A stretch of 64,000 nucleotides of DNA from Protopterus annectens (lineage: Eukaryota > Chordata > Ceratodontiformes > Protopteridae): the NCBI RefSeq assembly GCF_019279795.1, contig NC_056729.1:1865205061-1865269060 (forward strand), written 5' to 3'. Each line of letters opens with the position of its first letter. Position 1 is the first letter of the stretch. Shown in pieces: positions 10,416 to 23,154 of this stretch. The position numbers and the translations under genes are program-made. Under the pieces are notes generated by a model. The model was not told the origin of the DNA, did no database searches, and was given only the letters and a program-made list of their open reading frames with translations.

Positions 10416-10660
10416 TGGTAAGTGTACACAACCGTGTTTCTTCTGAAGTTCGGCGTTGCCGCCGTTGTTGAAAAGTGGGAGCGATATTAGAACATTCAAA
10501 ATTGCGGAAATTTCGGCGTTCTAATATAACGCAACCAGCCGGATGTAGTAGTGTTGATTTACCCACTGTTGCTTTTGTTTGGCCTACTGGCTTCTGTACT
10601 TTGTGACCAAAACCATACCAACCATGGGTAACTAGTATTACCCACACCCATCCGTGGGTT
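10416..10660. other. Unassigned stretch between DIRS A and a CR1 scrap
   Basis: It has more CpG than its surroundings (GTTCGGCGTTGCCGCCGTTG at about 10450) and a small imperfect inverted repeat around TGGGTAACTAGTATTACCCA (10625-10645). I recognise no gene or element family. Confidence 0.4.
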
Positions 10661-10850
10661 ATTAAATAATCAGTTCATGGATCTAAACCACTCTGCAACA
10701 TGAACAGACCAGTGTGTGGAGGGGCAGGTAGTTTTGCAGAGGATGCCACTGCTCTGGAACAGAATACCCATCCACATAAAACAAAGCCTATCCCTTGTTC
10801 AGTATTCAAGCATAAATTGGATTCATAAGCTTAGCTGAGTAGGGGAACAG
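10660..10850 (+). mobile_element. CR1-like LINE 3' end fragment
   Basis: It encodes remnants of the C-terminal CR1-type block LPLLWNRIPIHIKQSLSL, preceded by a decayed 'N.LVTxxNRT' type segment. It aligns with the better preserved copy at about 55685-55850 (LPILWNKISIYVKQNSSLAL). Only the last 60 or so codons are left, as is usual for 5'-truncated LINE copies. Confidence 0.65.
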
Positions 10851-12220
10851 CCTGGCAAATTTCTATTTATGTGCAGAGGCAGATAGTAACTATATATACC
10901 ACACTTAGGGCCCTTAAGGCAAATACCAGTGTTATCCTCTGAGTTATTATCACCATGTATAATATGAATATAGTCAATGAATGGGGTAAGGGTACTTGAA
11001 ATGGTAATCTAAACACCATGCAGGCTAAACACAGCTTAAAATGACCTATAAGGGCAGATAGGTCCAAAGGTTAGTACTAAACTATCCACTTATAAATTGG
11101 AAGACATATACCACTACAAATAAAGACAATAAGCTTCCCACATGTCGTCAGTGCTAACTCACTAAACCGCCAGTGCAATGTGTCTTGCAAGACCCTAAAT
11201 TTATTTTTGATTTGGCCATCACAGATAACACCACTGTGCTCTGTGTATATATCTTATGATTCGACCACCTTCAGTAATCTTCATGGTAATGACCCAGCAA
11301 AATTCCTGTAACTCCCTGCTATCTTTGTCTCCAAGGCGGTTATTGTAGCCAACTGATGATCTGAAGTGGTTCCATAGCCCTGGCCTCAAATACCTGTGTG
11401 CAGCAGCACCATTGCACTTACAAAGAGTTTGCCCCACCTGCATCAAGTCATCTGTCCCAATCAGCAGTTTTTCCAGTGCCTAGTTAACAAATCAAATCCC
11501 AGCAATAGATCCTCGATATAAGCACGCAACAAAAAGAAAATAACATTCCTCACTTTTGGAATAAATGGAAAACCCTACATTCCAATTATGTACTAAGTAG
11601 TTAGAAGAACTTAGCTTACAGATTTAAGTTTTCTTCCTAAACATGAACTGAAAACTGTAACTTAGCAATGACAACTATGGTATGTCATCAGCTATGCCAG
11701 AAACCTTAAGACCAATATTTAGCAATATACTGAACTGAGCATGGACATAGCCAACATATTAGCCAATAAGTTAAATTTAGTTTCAAATTCTCCCATCCCT
11801 ACAAGCCTCCCACATGACATAATTTCTCCACAAAGATCAATCCTGAGAATTTCTAAATGCTATTTCGGACTTAAACACTGGTAAAGCAGACCCTAAAATG
11901 TGCCTCAGGACCCCAGGATGTTTCCTTGTCAGTACGGGTACTGTCTCACTGAGCCACCTGGAAATCAGTTTAATTCAGCTTCTCAAATGGTTTTCTGCCA
12001 GAGTGCAGAGAACAACTGAAGTCATCCTCACATAAGGATGGCCCCACCATTGATCACAACAACTGCAGACTCAGGTAGGCCTTGGCCGTGCACTTATTTG
12101 TAAGAATAATAGAGTGCATCATTATGGACCTCATAAAACCCAGATATCAACAATAGCTTGATAGTCCCTTGATCCAAACTAGTTTTGGGTTTCAGGTGAA
12201 AAGAAGTCCCCATCTACTTC
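10851..12220. other. 1.4 kb without recognisable genes
   Basis: I see no exon, RNA gene or element family that I can name. Frames on both strands are short, with no conserved-looking motif. Confidence 0.5.
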
Positions 12221-12330
12221 TTTTTTTTTTTTCAATAATCATTTTTTATTATTTTTCACAACTGATATTACAAATCTGCACATTATATACACAATATATA
12301 CAAAATGCTTCCATTGGTTAATATTCTCGA
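12220..12330 (-). other. Poly-T run followed by AT-rich tail-like sequence
   Basis: A T-run at about 12222-12233, read on the minus strand, is a poly-A tail with AATAAAAAATG about 15 bases before it. This resembles the 3' end of a retrocopied transcript or LINE/SINE on the minus strand. The body is not recognisable. Confidence 0.35.
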
Positions 12331-12840
12331 ATATATAAGTTGTAGCACTGATTGCTCGATGGATGGACACCGTAGTGATGTTGTTTCAGGTCAAATATTG
12401 CGGCCGGCCCTTATTTCACGAAACACACGAACAGCTGCGCCACGCCACTCAGATCAACATGCACCGCAGATGGTATGTATATCGCAAACTTCACCTAAAC
12501 ACAGCCGCGTATCCACACCGCTCGGCAATTCGCTCACCAACAGAAATGGTGCTCACATTATATGGAGGGCCAGCAGAGGGCAGACACACGTCACAATGTT
12601 ATACAGCTTGTTGGCAAAACATTTCAGCCTGTTTAACATTACCTGTGCCCAACTTTTTGAGTTGTGGCACATTAGACACTAAAACTCCTAAAATATGCAT
12701 TCCAGCTCACTCATAATATCATGAGGCAATGGTGGGTTATCATAACCCAGGCTGATAACTTGTATGTAATCTTTCATATTTACATGAAAATTTCTTTAGT
12801 ATTTCGCATGTAATATGTGAATATAAATACAAATACATAG
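12330..12840 (-). repeat. Inverted, diverged pLTR fragment of the PLE
   Basis: On the minus strand this follows the pLTR of PLE copy 1. GTGCTCACATTATATGGAGG at about 12550 is the reverse complement of the CCTCCATATAAATGTGAGCAC block near 4457-4477; GTAATCTTTC and TTACATGAAAA blocks follow in the right order. It is much more diverged and more GC-rich than the direct copies. It lies head-to-head with the direct 5' pLTR that starts near 12885. Inverted partial copies at the 5' side are a known habit of Penelope elements. Confidence 0.65.
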
Positions 12841-12884
12841 CATTTGAGCATTTCATATCTCGCGCCATTTCGCACAGAACATAA

Positions 12885-13475
12885 GAGGAGATTTTCATAC
12901 AGAATGTATGAGAAAGATTTCACATATATTGTTCCACAGTTTATGAAACGTTAAAAAAACCTGGCAATAATATTATTATATAGTGACTAGATATATTTTT
13001 AGAAGTTTTAAACTTGTCTCTAATGTGTCTTTAAAATGTCTGTTCTTAAGGTGTCTAGTTGGAAAGCTATTACCGTTTTTAACAAATGTGCATATAAGCT
13101 ATTGTGATGAGTTTGTTCGCCCTCTACTAGCCCTCCATATAAATGTGTGAGCACCATTGCCTTTCGAATTTAATTGGAGCAATTGAAATGATTTAAGTAT
13201 GCACTTACCTGTTTTAATTCGAAGCTTACTGGACTCATATGGCTCATCTGCACTTGTTCATTAAATGTGAAGATTCGAGGAAGGCAGACTCCCAGTGCGT
13301 GGAAAGCGCTTTTATCTGTTTGTTTTCGCGGGAATAAAGAGTTCGCTTATGGTATTTGAAGCAGCATCCTTTTTTTTCTTGGTTGTCGAATCCATCAGTG
13401 TCTTTTAAGCAACATATCGCTCTTTATTTTGACTGAGGATTCTATTGGCATCATCCGGTATATCTCTCAACAACA
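12885..13475 (+). repeat. 5' pLTR of PLE copy 2
   Basis: Direct repeat of 18015-18610 and 4215-4795. It contains the hammerhead-like segment at 13269-13318 and ends near CAACAACAGTTT, where the element's leader begins. Confidence 0.8.
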
Positions 13476-13522
13476 GTTTTACTTTACTTCTTACTTTTAC
13501 CGGAGAAAACCGCAACCACAAC

Positions 13523-16500
13523 ATGGAAGATGCAGTGATTGAATCCTTGGATTCACAATCCGCCCCCAAGAGGGAGCCAACAACAAAAATGGGAATACCT
13601 TATTCAATCAAATGAAAAATCAAGGTTATTACAGCTTGAATTTACAGGTGTTCCTTCTGAACATATCAAGCTTCCAAATATAGGAAAACCAATGATTACG
13701 ACTGAGTTTAACATATTGCTAAGACAATTAGAGAATGAGACATGTATAAACTACAAAGATACTTTCCTAGTAGCTAAGCACCTGAGGCTTGTAGTACATT
13801 TCAAAATACTGAATGTAGAGGCATGCGAGTACTTTGGTATGCCTACTATGGCGAACAAATATCCTATTCTATTGAAGAAGTGGCAAGACCTAAATATTAA
13901 CCTTTGGTTTCTTGTAGCTACATTAATTTGATTTTGGAATACTTCCTGCCAATAGAGACAGACCCATAAAAAGGAAGTGTTGAGGCGCCAGAAAAAGCAC
14001 ATTTATGAGCCGCTTCATATCTAATAATTTTTGCTGTAGAAAAATAGAAAACTTGCATTCCCAATTGAATATATATAGTGAAAAAACTTAAAATTAATTC
14101 AACAAAAGAAATTATGTCGTGACCATACAGCGTATTTCAAGAAAGAATGGTAACATCTCTTCGTGTGGCTTCGAGGATACACAACTGTAAGGCACAGCCA
14201 GGGACAGCCGCAGCATTGGAAGTTGATGGAGCTGATGATGCTGGCCAATGCACAGAATAACGCGTTAATAGTCTAACAATGGATCATTTGAGGGAAGCTT
14301 AATGAAACACCAACAACTATTGGCAATACACACAATGTGAAGTTAATCAACAATATTCCAAGTGGAACTGCTTTCCAATTAATGTCCTCCTTGTAACAGA
14401 AATAAAGTTACTGATACATCAACGCCCACCACCTAATCAGTTGGGCCCTGGGAGCATCTATTAATAAAGAGAAAGCAACAAGTCGCTCGTCGGAAAAACC
14501 AATACTTCAGGATGATACACCGCTACTGGTACCCCATCAGACAGACATATCACACAAGAGGCAGCCTATTGAGCAAAGGTCCCAGTGGAAGAGTGAAGTT
14601 TTCAGAGGAAAGATAAGTGGACTAAGGAAAAACGTAAGAAATTAAAACCCATTTAATATATGACTCTTTCCAACAGAGAAATTAATGAAACTGATTTAGT
14701 TATTAGGTTAAACAAAGGGCTGGGTTTTTAGTACTTCTCCCAAATGCAGCAAGCTGAATAACACGCTGACTGAATTAAGATTATTTGGTAGGTCGGCAGC
14801 TTTAAAAATGTATTTCCTGTGACATGCACATAGGAACATCTGAAGCTACTGCAAATGCATTCCCAGATAGTTAGAAGTAGTTTTTATTCCTCCTGTACCA
14901 CACTCACATGTAGAGTGTTTTTATTAGAATATGTGAAGACGTATTTTATAAATATTATACACACAATGAGACAAAATAGAAAAAAGAATACATTTTATAA
15001 TATGACTAGATCTGAATTAATCTCACTTACCAAAACTAAAAGAGGATGATATGCTAACTATAAACCAAAATGATAAAGGGGCAGCATAGTCCTTATGGAT
15101 ACAGGAAAGTTACAATGAAAAGCATACATACACTTCTTGAATGATATTAAGACATTATTATAGAGCTGTATCTAGAACTGATATATCTAAGATTACACGT
15201 AAATGTGCATGAAGCAATATATATGACCTCTTAATGTGTAGACAAGTAGATAGAGAGTTATATGGATTTTACTTATTGATTTACCCCTTTGATACCCTCC
15301 TATGAAAGGCCTTCCCAAGGTACACATAAAGGAACATTTCTCTCCCACGGCGTACCCATTGTATTAGCCCAGGCAGGGATGGGTCACTTCTAATATATCT
15401 ATATATTTAGAAACAATATTAAGACTCTATAGTTGACTTTTATCCCCACTATTCTAAAAGACACTTTATCACTTTACTGGATGACATCAAAGAGTTTAAT
15501 GGAAGTTATACAAAAGCATTGGATGGCTGCATCCTTGATAACCCCTAGATGTTAAAAACCCCTTCACTAGCATACCTAATGATGAAGGTTTGCAAGCCAT
15601 GCGATGGAAGTAATAACTTAGATACAGATTTTGGATACATGATGAGAAAATTTTTGTTACATTTTCTTTTGCAAATGGTTCTTGAGAATAATGTAGATTT
15701 ATGTTTAAAGACAAATATTATTCACATGGGCAATGGGAGTAGCTATGGGCACTACCTCTGCCATATAACACTTATGCTAATTTAGTTGTCTTTAACTGGG
15801 AGAGAGAAACAATTTATTTAATGATGAAAGATATGACAGAAAATATCAGAATGTATAGAAGATTTGGTAAGATGACATTCCTGATTTTATGGGAAGGCAC
15901 TATGGATGATTTTAAAAAGTTTTTAACATTATCTGGACTCAACCACCCCAGTTTTTAAAATTTACAATGGAGTGTGGTCTTATACTTATATTAGTTTTTT
16001 AGATATCAACATTGCAATAAATGGGAACCGGATGGAAACTTAGTTTATACAGAAAGACATGTTGGGTGAACAACCTTTACATTATAAATAGTATGCATCC
16101 TAGACATGTGTTCCCAGGTATAGTCAAAAGTCAATATACTAGAATAGGTGAGGTTATAGACAATGATCATGCTCTGTTCAAGAACATATAATATGGAGAA
16201 GCTTTTTATAGATAGAGGTTACAGTAAGAGAATGCTAAATGAAGTCAAAATTGAAGTCTTTTCCAACGTGAAGATTGTGTATATAATTCAATAGAAAAAT
16301 ACAACAAGGCACTTTTAACCAATCCACAGTGAATAGAAGCACTTACAACACTAAAAGTAGAGTAGATATTTGATGCAATATACTAATGATATTCATGATT
16401 TGAAGAATATAATTAAAACAAAATTGGAAAATTATTAACTGTGGATGAAGGGCTGAATTAAAAATATAGTAGGTGAGTTAACCTCAAATTTATTTATAAA

Positions 16501-17060
16501 AATTCACCTAGCTTGAAACGTATTGTTATGTTTTAAAGAGGAGAAAGGTAAAATTAAATTGAACAGATACATCTTGAAAACTTGTAGGCAATTCCTTCCC
16601 ATGTACAAGATGTATTATGTGTCGATATATAAGTGATGAATAACTAAATGAACATCCAAGAATGGATTTTACATTCAAACTCCAGATTTTATGCAAGCTG
16701 CAATTCTATGAATCTGGTATATTTAGCTACATGCACGAGAGTGCGTTTTTATGTTGGTCTGACTAAGAGAAAATTTAAACAAAGGGGATATACAATCACA
16801 TCTTATGAAATAAAAAGAAGAAGAATGATAAGAATGCTTCTAGCTGTGAGACACATAAATGAATTTACAGAGCATAGTTTTAGATTTAGAGTACTGCAGC
16901 TTAGTAAGTCTAAATAAAAGATGTGGGGAACAATGTAAACACTCTTTTAGCAAACATTGAATTGTCAGTGGATTTTGGAAACTAGGTGCCCACTTTTACA
17001 TCCAGGCTTGAATCAGAGTATATTTATATTAAACCAGTTCTGTAGATAGCAGGATATACA
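13523..17060 (+). pseudogene. PLE copy 2 polyprotein, disrupted
   Basis: It covers the N-terminal region, RT and GIY-YIG endonuclease of PLE copy 2. Readable islands include WEYLIQSNEKS (about 13600), YNMTRSELISLT (about 14995), LPKVHIK-type residues (about 15310) and MNLVYLATCTR (about 16705). These are separated by many small indels spread evenly over the length. The ATG at 13523 (MEDAVIESLDSQSAPKREP) is a candidate native start, since it directly follows the leader, and it is not visible for copy 1. It is not functional as written. Confidence 0.85.
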
Positions 17061-18014
17061 AGTAAAGGTTGTAGCTACATCTATTCGCACATATATATAT
17101 ATACATATATAGTATTAGTCCCATGGCTATTGAAATGTTGCATTGGCTCCTCAACCAATATTTATAGGCCATGAATAACAGGTGCCTTCAATTCAATTTC
17201 ATTTCATTTAATAGTATCATCTAATCTGAACTATAATTTCATCTAAGCACATGTGCATTCAATAAATACAATATATGAAATATAAGAAATATTTTATTAT
17301 TTTATTATTTTATGTTTTATATTTATCCTAGAAGACAATATTTTTAAACAAATATTAGTTTACATCTGATACACAATAACTGAATATTAATAGATTATTT
17401 TATACTACATATAATTGATACACATCTATATTTATATTTATATATATATATTTATTTATTTATTTATTTATTTACTTGCTCATCTATTATAAATGGTTTA
17501 TTCATACATGTATTTATATTTATATATTTATATTGATATATATATTATTACACATACTTTATTTAACAGCATATAACATATGTACATATAATGATTTACT
17601 CATGTATTTATTCATTTATTTATATATTCATATATTTATTAATATTTATTTGTTAATATTCAAGATTTTATAGATACTTTTAGTATACAAGATATATGAA
17701 TCTGAATATTTTGAGGGTCTACGACGTGACACATTCTTAGTAAGGAAACACATATAAAAATAAAATAAAATAAATGTTTATCTCTACATTTCTGGCTTTG
17801 CAGTATTCATACCATGGTTCTATATATGTTATATGACATGTACACACTCTAAAAACATGATGTCCTAATATGACATTTATGTTCACATTTATAGATAATA
17901 GGAATATTTTCTAAGTATATAAGCATCTATATATGAGTATATGAATTTTGTATATATATATATATTTTTTATCTCTATGCACTCCTTTTATGTGGTATTT
18001 ACATTTATATTCAC

Positions 18015-18610
18015 ATATTTTTATACAGAATATAAGAAAGATTTTATATATAAGAATATGGAGAAAGATTTTACATATATTGTTCCACAAGTTTATGAAA
18101 TGCAAAATTTGCACATAATATTATATAGTGACTAGATATATTTTAGAAGTTTTAAATTGTTCTAATGTGTTTTAAAGTTGTTTTAAGGTGTCTTTAAAGT
18201 TGGAAAGTATTGTTTTTAACAAAATGTATATGTTAGCGTATTTGTGACAGTTTGTCTGCCCCTCAATACCAGCCCTCCATATAAATGTGAGCACTATTTT
18301 CTGTTTTGAATTTAACTGAGCAAATTGAAATGATTGATGCATTTACCTGTTTTAATTGAAGTTTACTGACTATATATACCATCTGCAAATTGTTCATTAA
18401 ATGTGAAGATCTGAGGAAGGTGACTCCCAGTGCGTGAAAGCCGCTGCATCTGTTTGTTTCCTTTTCTCGTGAATAAAGAGTTTGTTTAAGGTATTTTGGC
18501 AGCATCCTTTTTTCTGGTTGTCGAATCCATCAGTGTTCTTTTACAACATATCGTTCTTTTATTTTGACTGAGGATTCTTGTTAGCATCATCCGCATATCT
18601 CTCAACAGTT
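18015..18610 (+). repeat. 3' pLTR of PLE copy 2
   Basis: Direct repeat of 12885-13475. The hammerhead-like segment is at 18407-18451 (AGAT, CTGAGGA, GTGCGTGAAA, then ATCT). It ends at about CAACAGTTAAT, the same end point as copy 1. Confidence 0.8.
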
Positions 18611-18779
18611 AATTTCATGGTATATATCAACCTCATGTATTGATCAGCAAGGCAGGCACTCACAATCAAAAGGAAAATAATAAAAAAAAAAAAAAATCCA
18701 ACATTAACAAATCCAAGCCAACAATCTGTCTTTTTCTGTAACATTTTTCATCTAATCTAAGGTTGATTTAGACTATATT

Positions 18780-20050
18780 CTTGGTTCCCTTTGAGAAAAA
18801 GTGATAGTAACCTCTTAAGCCAAAATAATATTAAAAAATTTGCTCTCCAGATTTTTTATGTTGTTGATATTTTTCTTTGTGATCACTAATTAACAGTTTA
18901 TGCGCTTAAGATGTGTTTTATTGCCAACAATCTGGAAATTTTCCCACAATGTCTGGGCTGCTGTCTCAACCAATTTGTGGCTATATATAATTTCATTAAT
19001 AGGGCAAATATTTTCATAATTACAGTCGTTTTTGATTTATTTTAGATTCTTCGGGGAATATGAAGAACGCATAAACTCCAAGAGAGGTGTTGAATTTTGG
19101 TAACCCATTTTTTCTAACTGCAATTTTAATGAATTTTAATCCACAATTTGGTGCAAAATGCACTTACAAACTCCAGAACATGTGGAAGCAAATCTGTCTG
19201 ATCAAACGCGAATGTGGGCATATGGGTGAATTCTTCTGACTCAAAATTTAAAGTGCAAAGTGAGACGAGTATAGGTATGCATTGTTAAATATCATCAGTC
19301 ATGAAGTACCAATTTCTGAAGGATAGATACAGACTCTTTAATGTTAATTTAAATGCCTCAATATCTTATTGTCATACTGGCAATATTTTCAATTTTCTCC
19401 AGTAACTCGAGTTAAAAGAATATATAATTATTATACTTCTCTCTTTATCAGTTTATATGCTGCGGTTGATATATTTTCTATCCTGCAACAGCGCTTCCCA
19501 TAGATTACGAGAAATGATTTAAATCCTTCCCTTTCATTTCCAAAGTTGTTAAAATAGTTTATAACCAAGTCTTTTAGTCTGTCTTACTATAATTGAAACA
19601 GGAAATAGGGAGTTCTATTTCTTTTAAAATATCCTGTACTGGTACTCCTAGTAAAAGATTATAAATCGAGTACAGTTAACTCCCTATGATTAAAGGGAAT
19701 TTTTTAGATCAATCAATTGGACCACCAATTGGGTTAAATTTGGGTTCCTAAGTGAAACGTTGAAAACCATCATATATTTTGTGTAAATTTAAGGAAGTGA
19801 AAAGCGGTTTGAATTGCCAAGTTACATAGCTTTTGATGTGCTCCATTAGCTTATATTTACCATTATCCAATTATTTTAAAAAAGGGGTAATCACTTTTAG
19901 CGCATGGACTCCCACTTCATTTATATGCTTGTACATTAAGAGCACCCATTTGTGTCCATTTTCATTATCACCATCAAGTAAGATCGCCTTTAAAATCCTA
20001 TTGGCCTGGAATCACTAAAATAAAGTACATTCCCATCTACATTAATCTAG
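18780..20050 (-). mobile_element. Probable L1/Tx1-like LINE ORF2 remnant
   Basis: Read on the minus strand, degraded frames give phrases typical of the C-terminal third of L1-type ORF2. They include a CFHMFWS-like cysteine/histidine segment (about 19175), IFPEESKIN (about 19055) and a lysine-rich end AHKLLISDHKEKY (about 18890). No frame is longer than about 60 codons. The RT core itself is not recognisable, so clade and limits are tentative. Confidence 0.38.
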
Positions 20051-20612
20051 CAAAATTTCTCTTAAGAAAATCACAGAAGCATTGTTCCAGGGGAAATCTG
20101 CACACACAATGTGTACATTGCCCTATCCAAGGTGTTCAGTGAGTATTTCACACTCAGACATTATAGACATACTTAATCAAACTCAAATAAAATTCCTAAT
20201 TTTTACCCCTCTGGCTGTCAAGTAAGTGTCTCATACAGAGCACAAAAAACTCAGGATGGGGCACACTGTCTCCTTTTGAAAGACTCACAACCACTCTGAG
20301 GTTTCCCAGTGATTACCTCTTTGGGCTGATTATATGTTAGGTATTTACTTCTTCCTGTGTCCAAGCTTGACATTAGGAATCTCTCTTGTTGACTTAAGTT
20401 CTCAGGTTATTGCAGGACTTGGAGGCGTAATCAGTTTTGTTGGAGGATTCTCTGATCCTATGTTGATATAGCATGGACCAAAATGCTAAATGTTAAAAAA
20501 GTGTATACCATGTCCTTTGAAAAATATGAGCATCCACGCACATACCACAAACAGTGACACCACACTCATGCTCAGTCTTAATAATGATTCATGTGATAAC
20601 TGAAGCAAGAGG
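20051..20612. other. Unassigned sequence before assembly gap
   Basis: I see no coding or repeat signal that I can name in these 560 bases. Confidence 0.4.
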
Positions 20613-21112
20613 NNNNNNNNNNNNNNNNNNNNNNNNNNNNNNNNNNNNNNNNNNNNNNNNNNNNNNNNNNNNNNNNNNNNNNNNNNNNNNNNNNNNNNNN
20701 NNNNNNNNNNNNNNNNNNNNNNNNNNNNNNNNNNNNNNNNNNNNNNNNNNNNNNNNNNNNNNNNNNNNNNNNNNNNNNNNNNNNNNNNNNNNNNNNNNNN
20801 NNNNNNNNNNNNNNNNNNNNNNNNNNNNNNNNNNNNNNNNNNNNNNNNNNNNNNNNNNNNNNNNNNNNNNNNNNNNNNNNNNNNNNNNNNNNNNNNNNNN
20901 NNNNNNNNNNNNNNNNNNNNNNNNNNNNNNNNNNNNNNNNNNNNNNNNNNNNNNNNNNNNNNNNNNNNNNNNNNNNNNNNNNNNNNNNNNNNNNNNNNNN
21001 NNNNNNNNNNNNNNNNNNNNNNNNNNNNNNNNNNNNNNNNNNNNNNNNNNNNNNNNNNNNNNNNNNNNNNNNNNNNNNNNNNNNNNNNNNNNNNNNNNNN
21101 NNNNNNNNNNNN
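20613..21112. other. Assembly gap (500 N)
   Basis: Exactly 500 N. The right side enters directly into the left terminal repeat of a DIRS element, so the gap probably hides its outer left end and the insertion junction. Confidence 0.99.
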
Positions 21113-21399
21113 CTGTCCTAATTTTGCCCCCCTGCCGAATTTATAAGTAAAAAAGGCGCACTTGTCTGACATCAGGACGTCCAAGGGTACAAATCTCTGC
21201 GTCGCATGACCTCGTCATATCCTCAGTCTTTTTTTTGCTGCATGGTCCGATGCAGGGAAGCAGTATTATTCGAGTGCAGAGTTGGCGTTCTGGGGGAAAT
21301 TTTCTGTGAAAGTCGGAGTTTCAGACCGAATCAAAGTTATGGCTAAGTACCCCACGTTGGGAATATTTTGTTTTTTCTTGCCTCTAGTATTTATGCCGG

Positions 21400-23150
21400 A
21401 TGTCATCAGAAAAAAGTGAGATAACTGTATTTCTTGTGTGACAACAGATACCTCCCATAGAGATTATCATACCTTGTGTATGTACACCTTGCTTAGGCCT
21501 GGTAAGGCACGGCGTGGTTGGCGGCTGTGCGGCTCTTGTGCTGGAATTTAACAAGCGCACTATTAAGAGAAAGATTAGATTGTACCCAGGTTAGTTTTGG
21601 GAAGCGTGCTGTAGCATTACAACATGCCGTCGGATGCTCGACGCCTGCTCTAAAAAGCGCCAAGGACAAACAGCGAAGCCTAGAGATTGGAAGAACACGT
21701 CTGTCCCGGACGCCTTGTTGGGTTCTTTAGGGCTTGGTAAGGAGCCGGTGGTTTTCTACAAGTTCCTTTGGATTCTCAGGGTGAGACTTTACTGTTACAA
21801 GATGTGTGTGCCTCTCTCAGGGAGGTAGGCCCAGCAGCTGAAGGAGAGGCTCAGGTAGCTGTTCCTCCCCTCCCTTCCCTAAGGTGGTTAGGCCACTGCC
21901 TTCTGTTTCCAAGGCTCCTAGCCTGAAGGTATTGGGGTTAACTTCAGTGATGGGGTCTCCCCTAGTTCGCTTCAGGGTCTCTGCCTAAGAAACATATGCT
22001 TAAAATGGCAGAAGATTTGCAATTTACTATGATTAAGTTCTTTACCCCCTGATAAGAGGCCTAGGGTGGAACCTCGAGCTTGAGAAGTTTTTGAGCAAGT
22101 GTTAGGAGGCTTTGAGTCTTGTTTGAAGAGCTTGCAGGAGCGTCTCTTATTGATTCTGATGTAGATGACTTCTACACTAGCCCGGCTTCTCCTCCTGAGG
22201 GTTTTCTTTTTCAGAGACCCTTCATTCCATAGGGAGCATTTTTAAATGGGAAGGTCAAGATTTCTCTGATTCTAGGAAGGCAGGGGTTTTGTTTCTACCC
22301 TAGCATGAGGCTTAGCTATACCTCCTGTTCTGGATGTGAGTGCAGGATGTTTTTGCAGAGGCTTCCCTGAACCCTGATTCTTTGCCTCCTGCCCAGTTAA
22401 ACGGACAGGTATTATAGGGTGCCTAGAGCTCATAAGTATCATTTTTAAGAGTCCCAACTTGTAGACCGCCAAGGGAAACTGTTTCTCAGGGGGCCCTAAA
22501 AAGGTGTTAAGGCTTCTGTTGTTAAAGTTCTGTTCCTTCTGATACAAAGAGGCAAGGGCTTTTGGATAGATGGGGAAAAAGGTGTATACTTCTTCCACTT
22601 TAGCCATGAGGGCTTTGAATTGCCAGTTTTACATGTTAAATACCAAAAATTATCTCCTTTCTACCATTGAGAGTCTAAGGTAGATGCTCTGGCGAGGAAG
22701 GTGATTGAGTGTAAGAGTTGCAGGATTTAGTTCATGTTTCTGAACAGGTGCAGGTAAGCATTCCTTGCAATGTGGTTTTGATGCTGTACAGGCCTCTTGG
22801 GGTGGCAGCCACTAGTTCTGTTCTTCGCCGACACGCCTGAGCAGGGATCAAATTTAGCTTTGAACTTATGTAAAGACAAGGATTTTAGATACTGCTTTAC
22901 AATCTGATGTATTTATTTGGTGCGCCTGTGGACGCAGTAGCAGTTTTAAAAGAAAATGGAGGACAAGGCTAAGTCTATGCGAAGACTGTTAAAGATTTTT
23001 GCAGGTTCAGCCTCCAAGTTTAAGTAGAAATTGGCCTACTAAGGGTGGACTTATCATCCTTCTTATGATTCTCAGTCAGGGTAGATCTCTGTACGGGGCA
23101 GAGCTCAAAGGTTGCTTTTAGGCCTAAGTGGGCAGTTAGCCTGCCCAGTC
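21400..23150 (+). pseudogene. DIRS B ORF1 (gag-like) region, fossil
   Basis: It contains decayed versions of the ORF1 blocks seen in A and C: a KMAEDL-type segment near 22000, a DRWGKKVYTSSTLA-type block near 22565-22605, and a CGFDAVQAS-type block near 22770. It is broken. Confidence 0.7.
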
Positions 23151-23154
23151 TTCT

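Larger units (their letters stand above)
12885..18610 (+). mobile_element. Penelope-like element copy 2, full length but riddled with small indels
   Basis: A full-length second copy of the element at 1-4795: 5' pLTR (12885-13475), short leader, N-terminal region (from about 13523), RT and GIY-YIG region (about 14640-17060), AT-rich 3' region (17065-18010) and 3' pLTR (18015-18610). Nucleotide similarity to copy 1 is high everywhere, but the difference is dominated by insertions of one to three bases, roughly every 20-40 bases, with relatively few substitutions. As a result no long reading frame survives. That profile could be mutational, but it also looks like uncorrected long-read sequence. 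Confidence 0.9.

Noticed and set aside
11219-11446. 75-codon minus-strand frame as a small gene or exon
   Set aside because: No recognisable domain, no clear splice borders; not reported as a gene.
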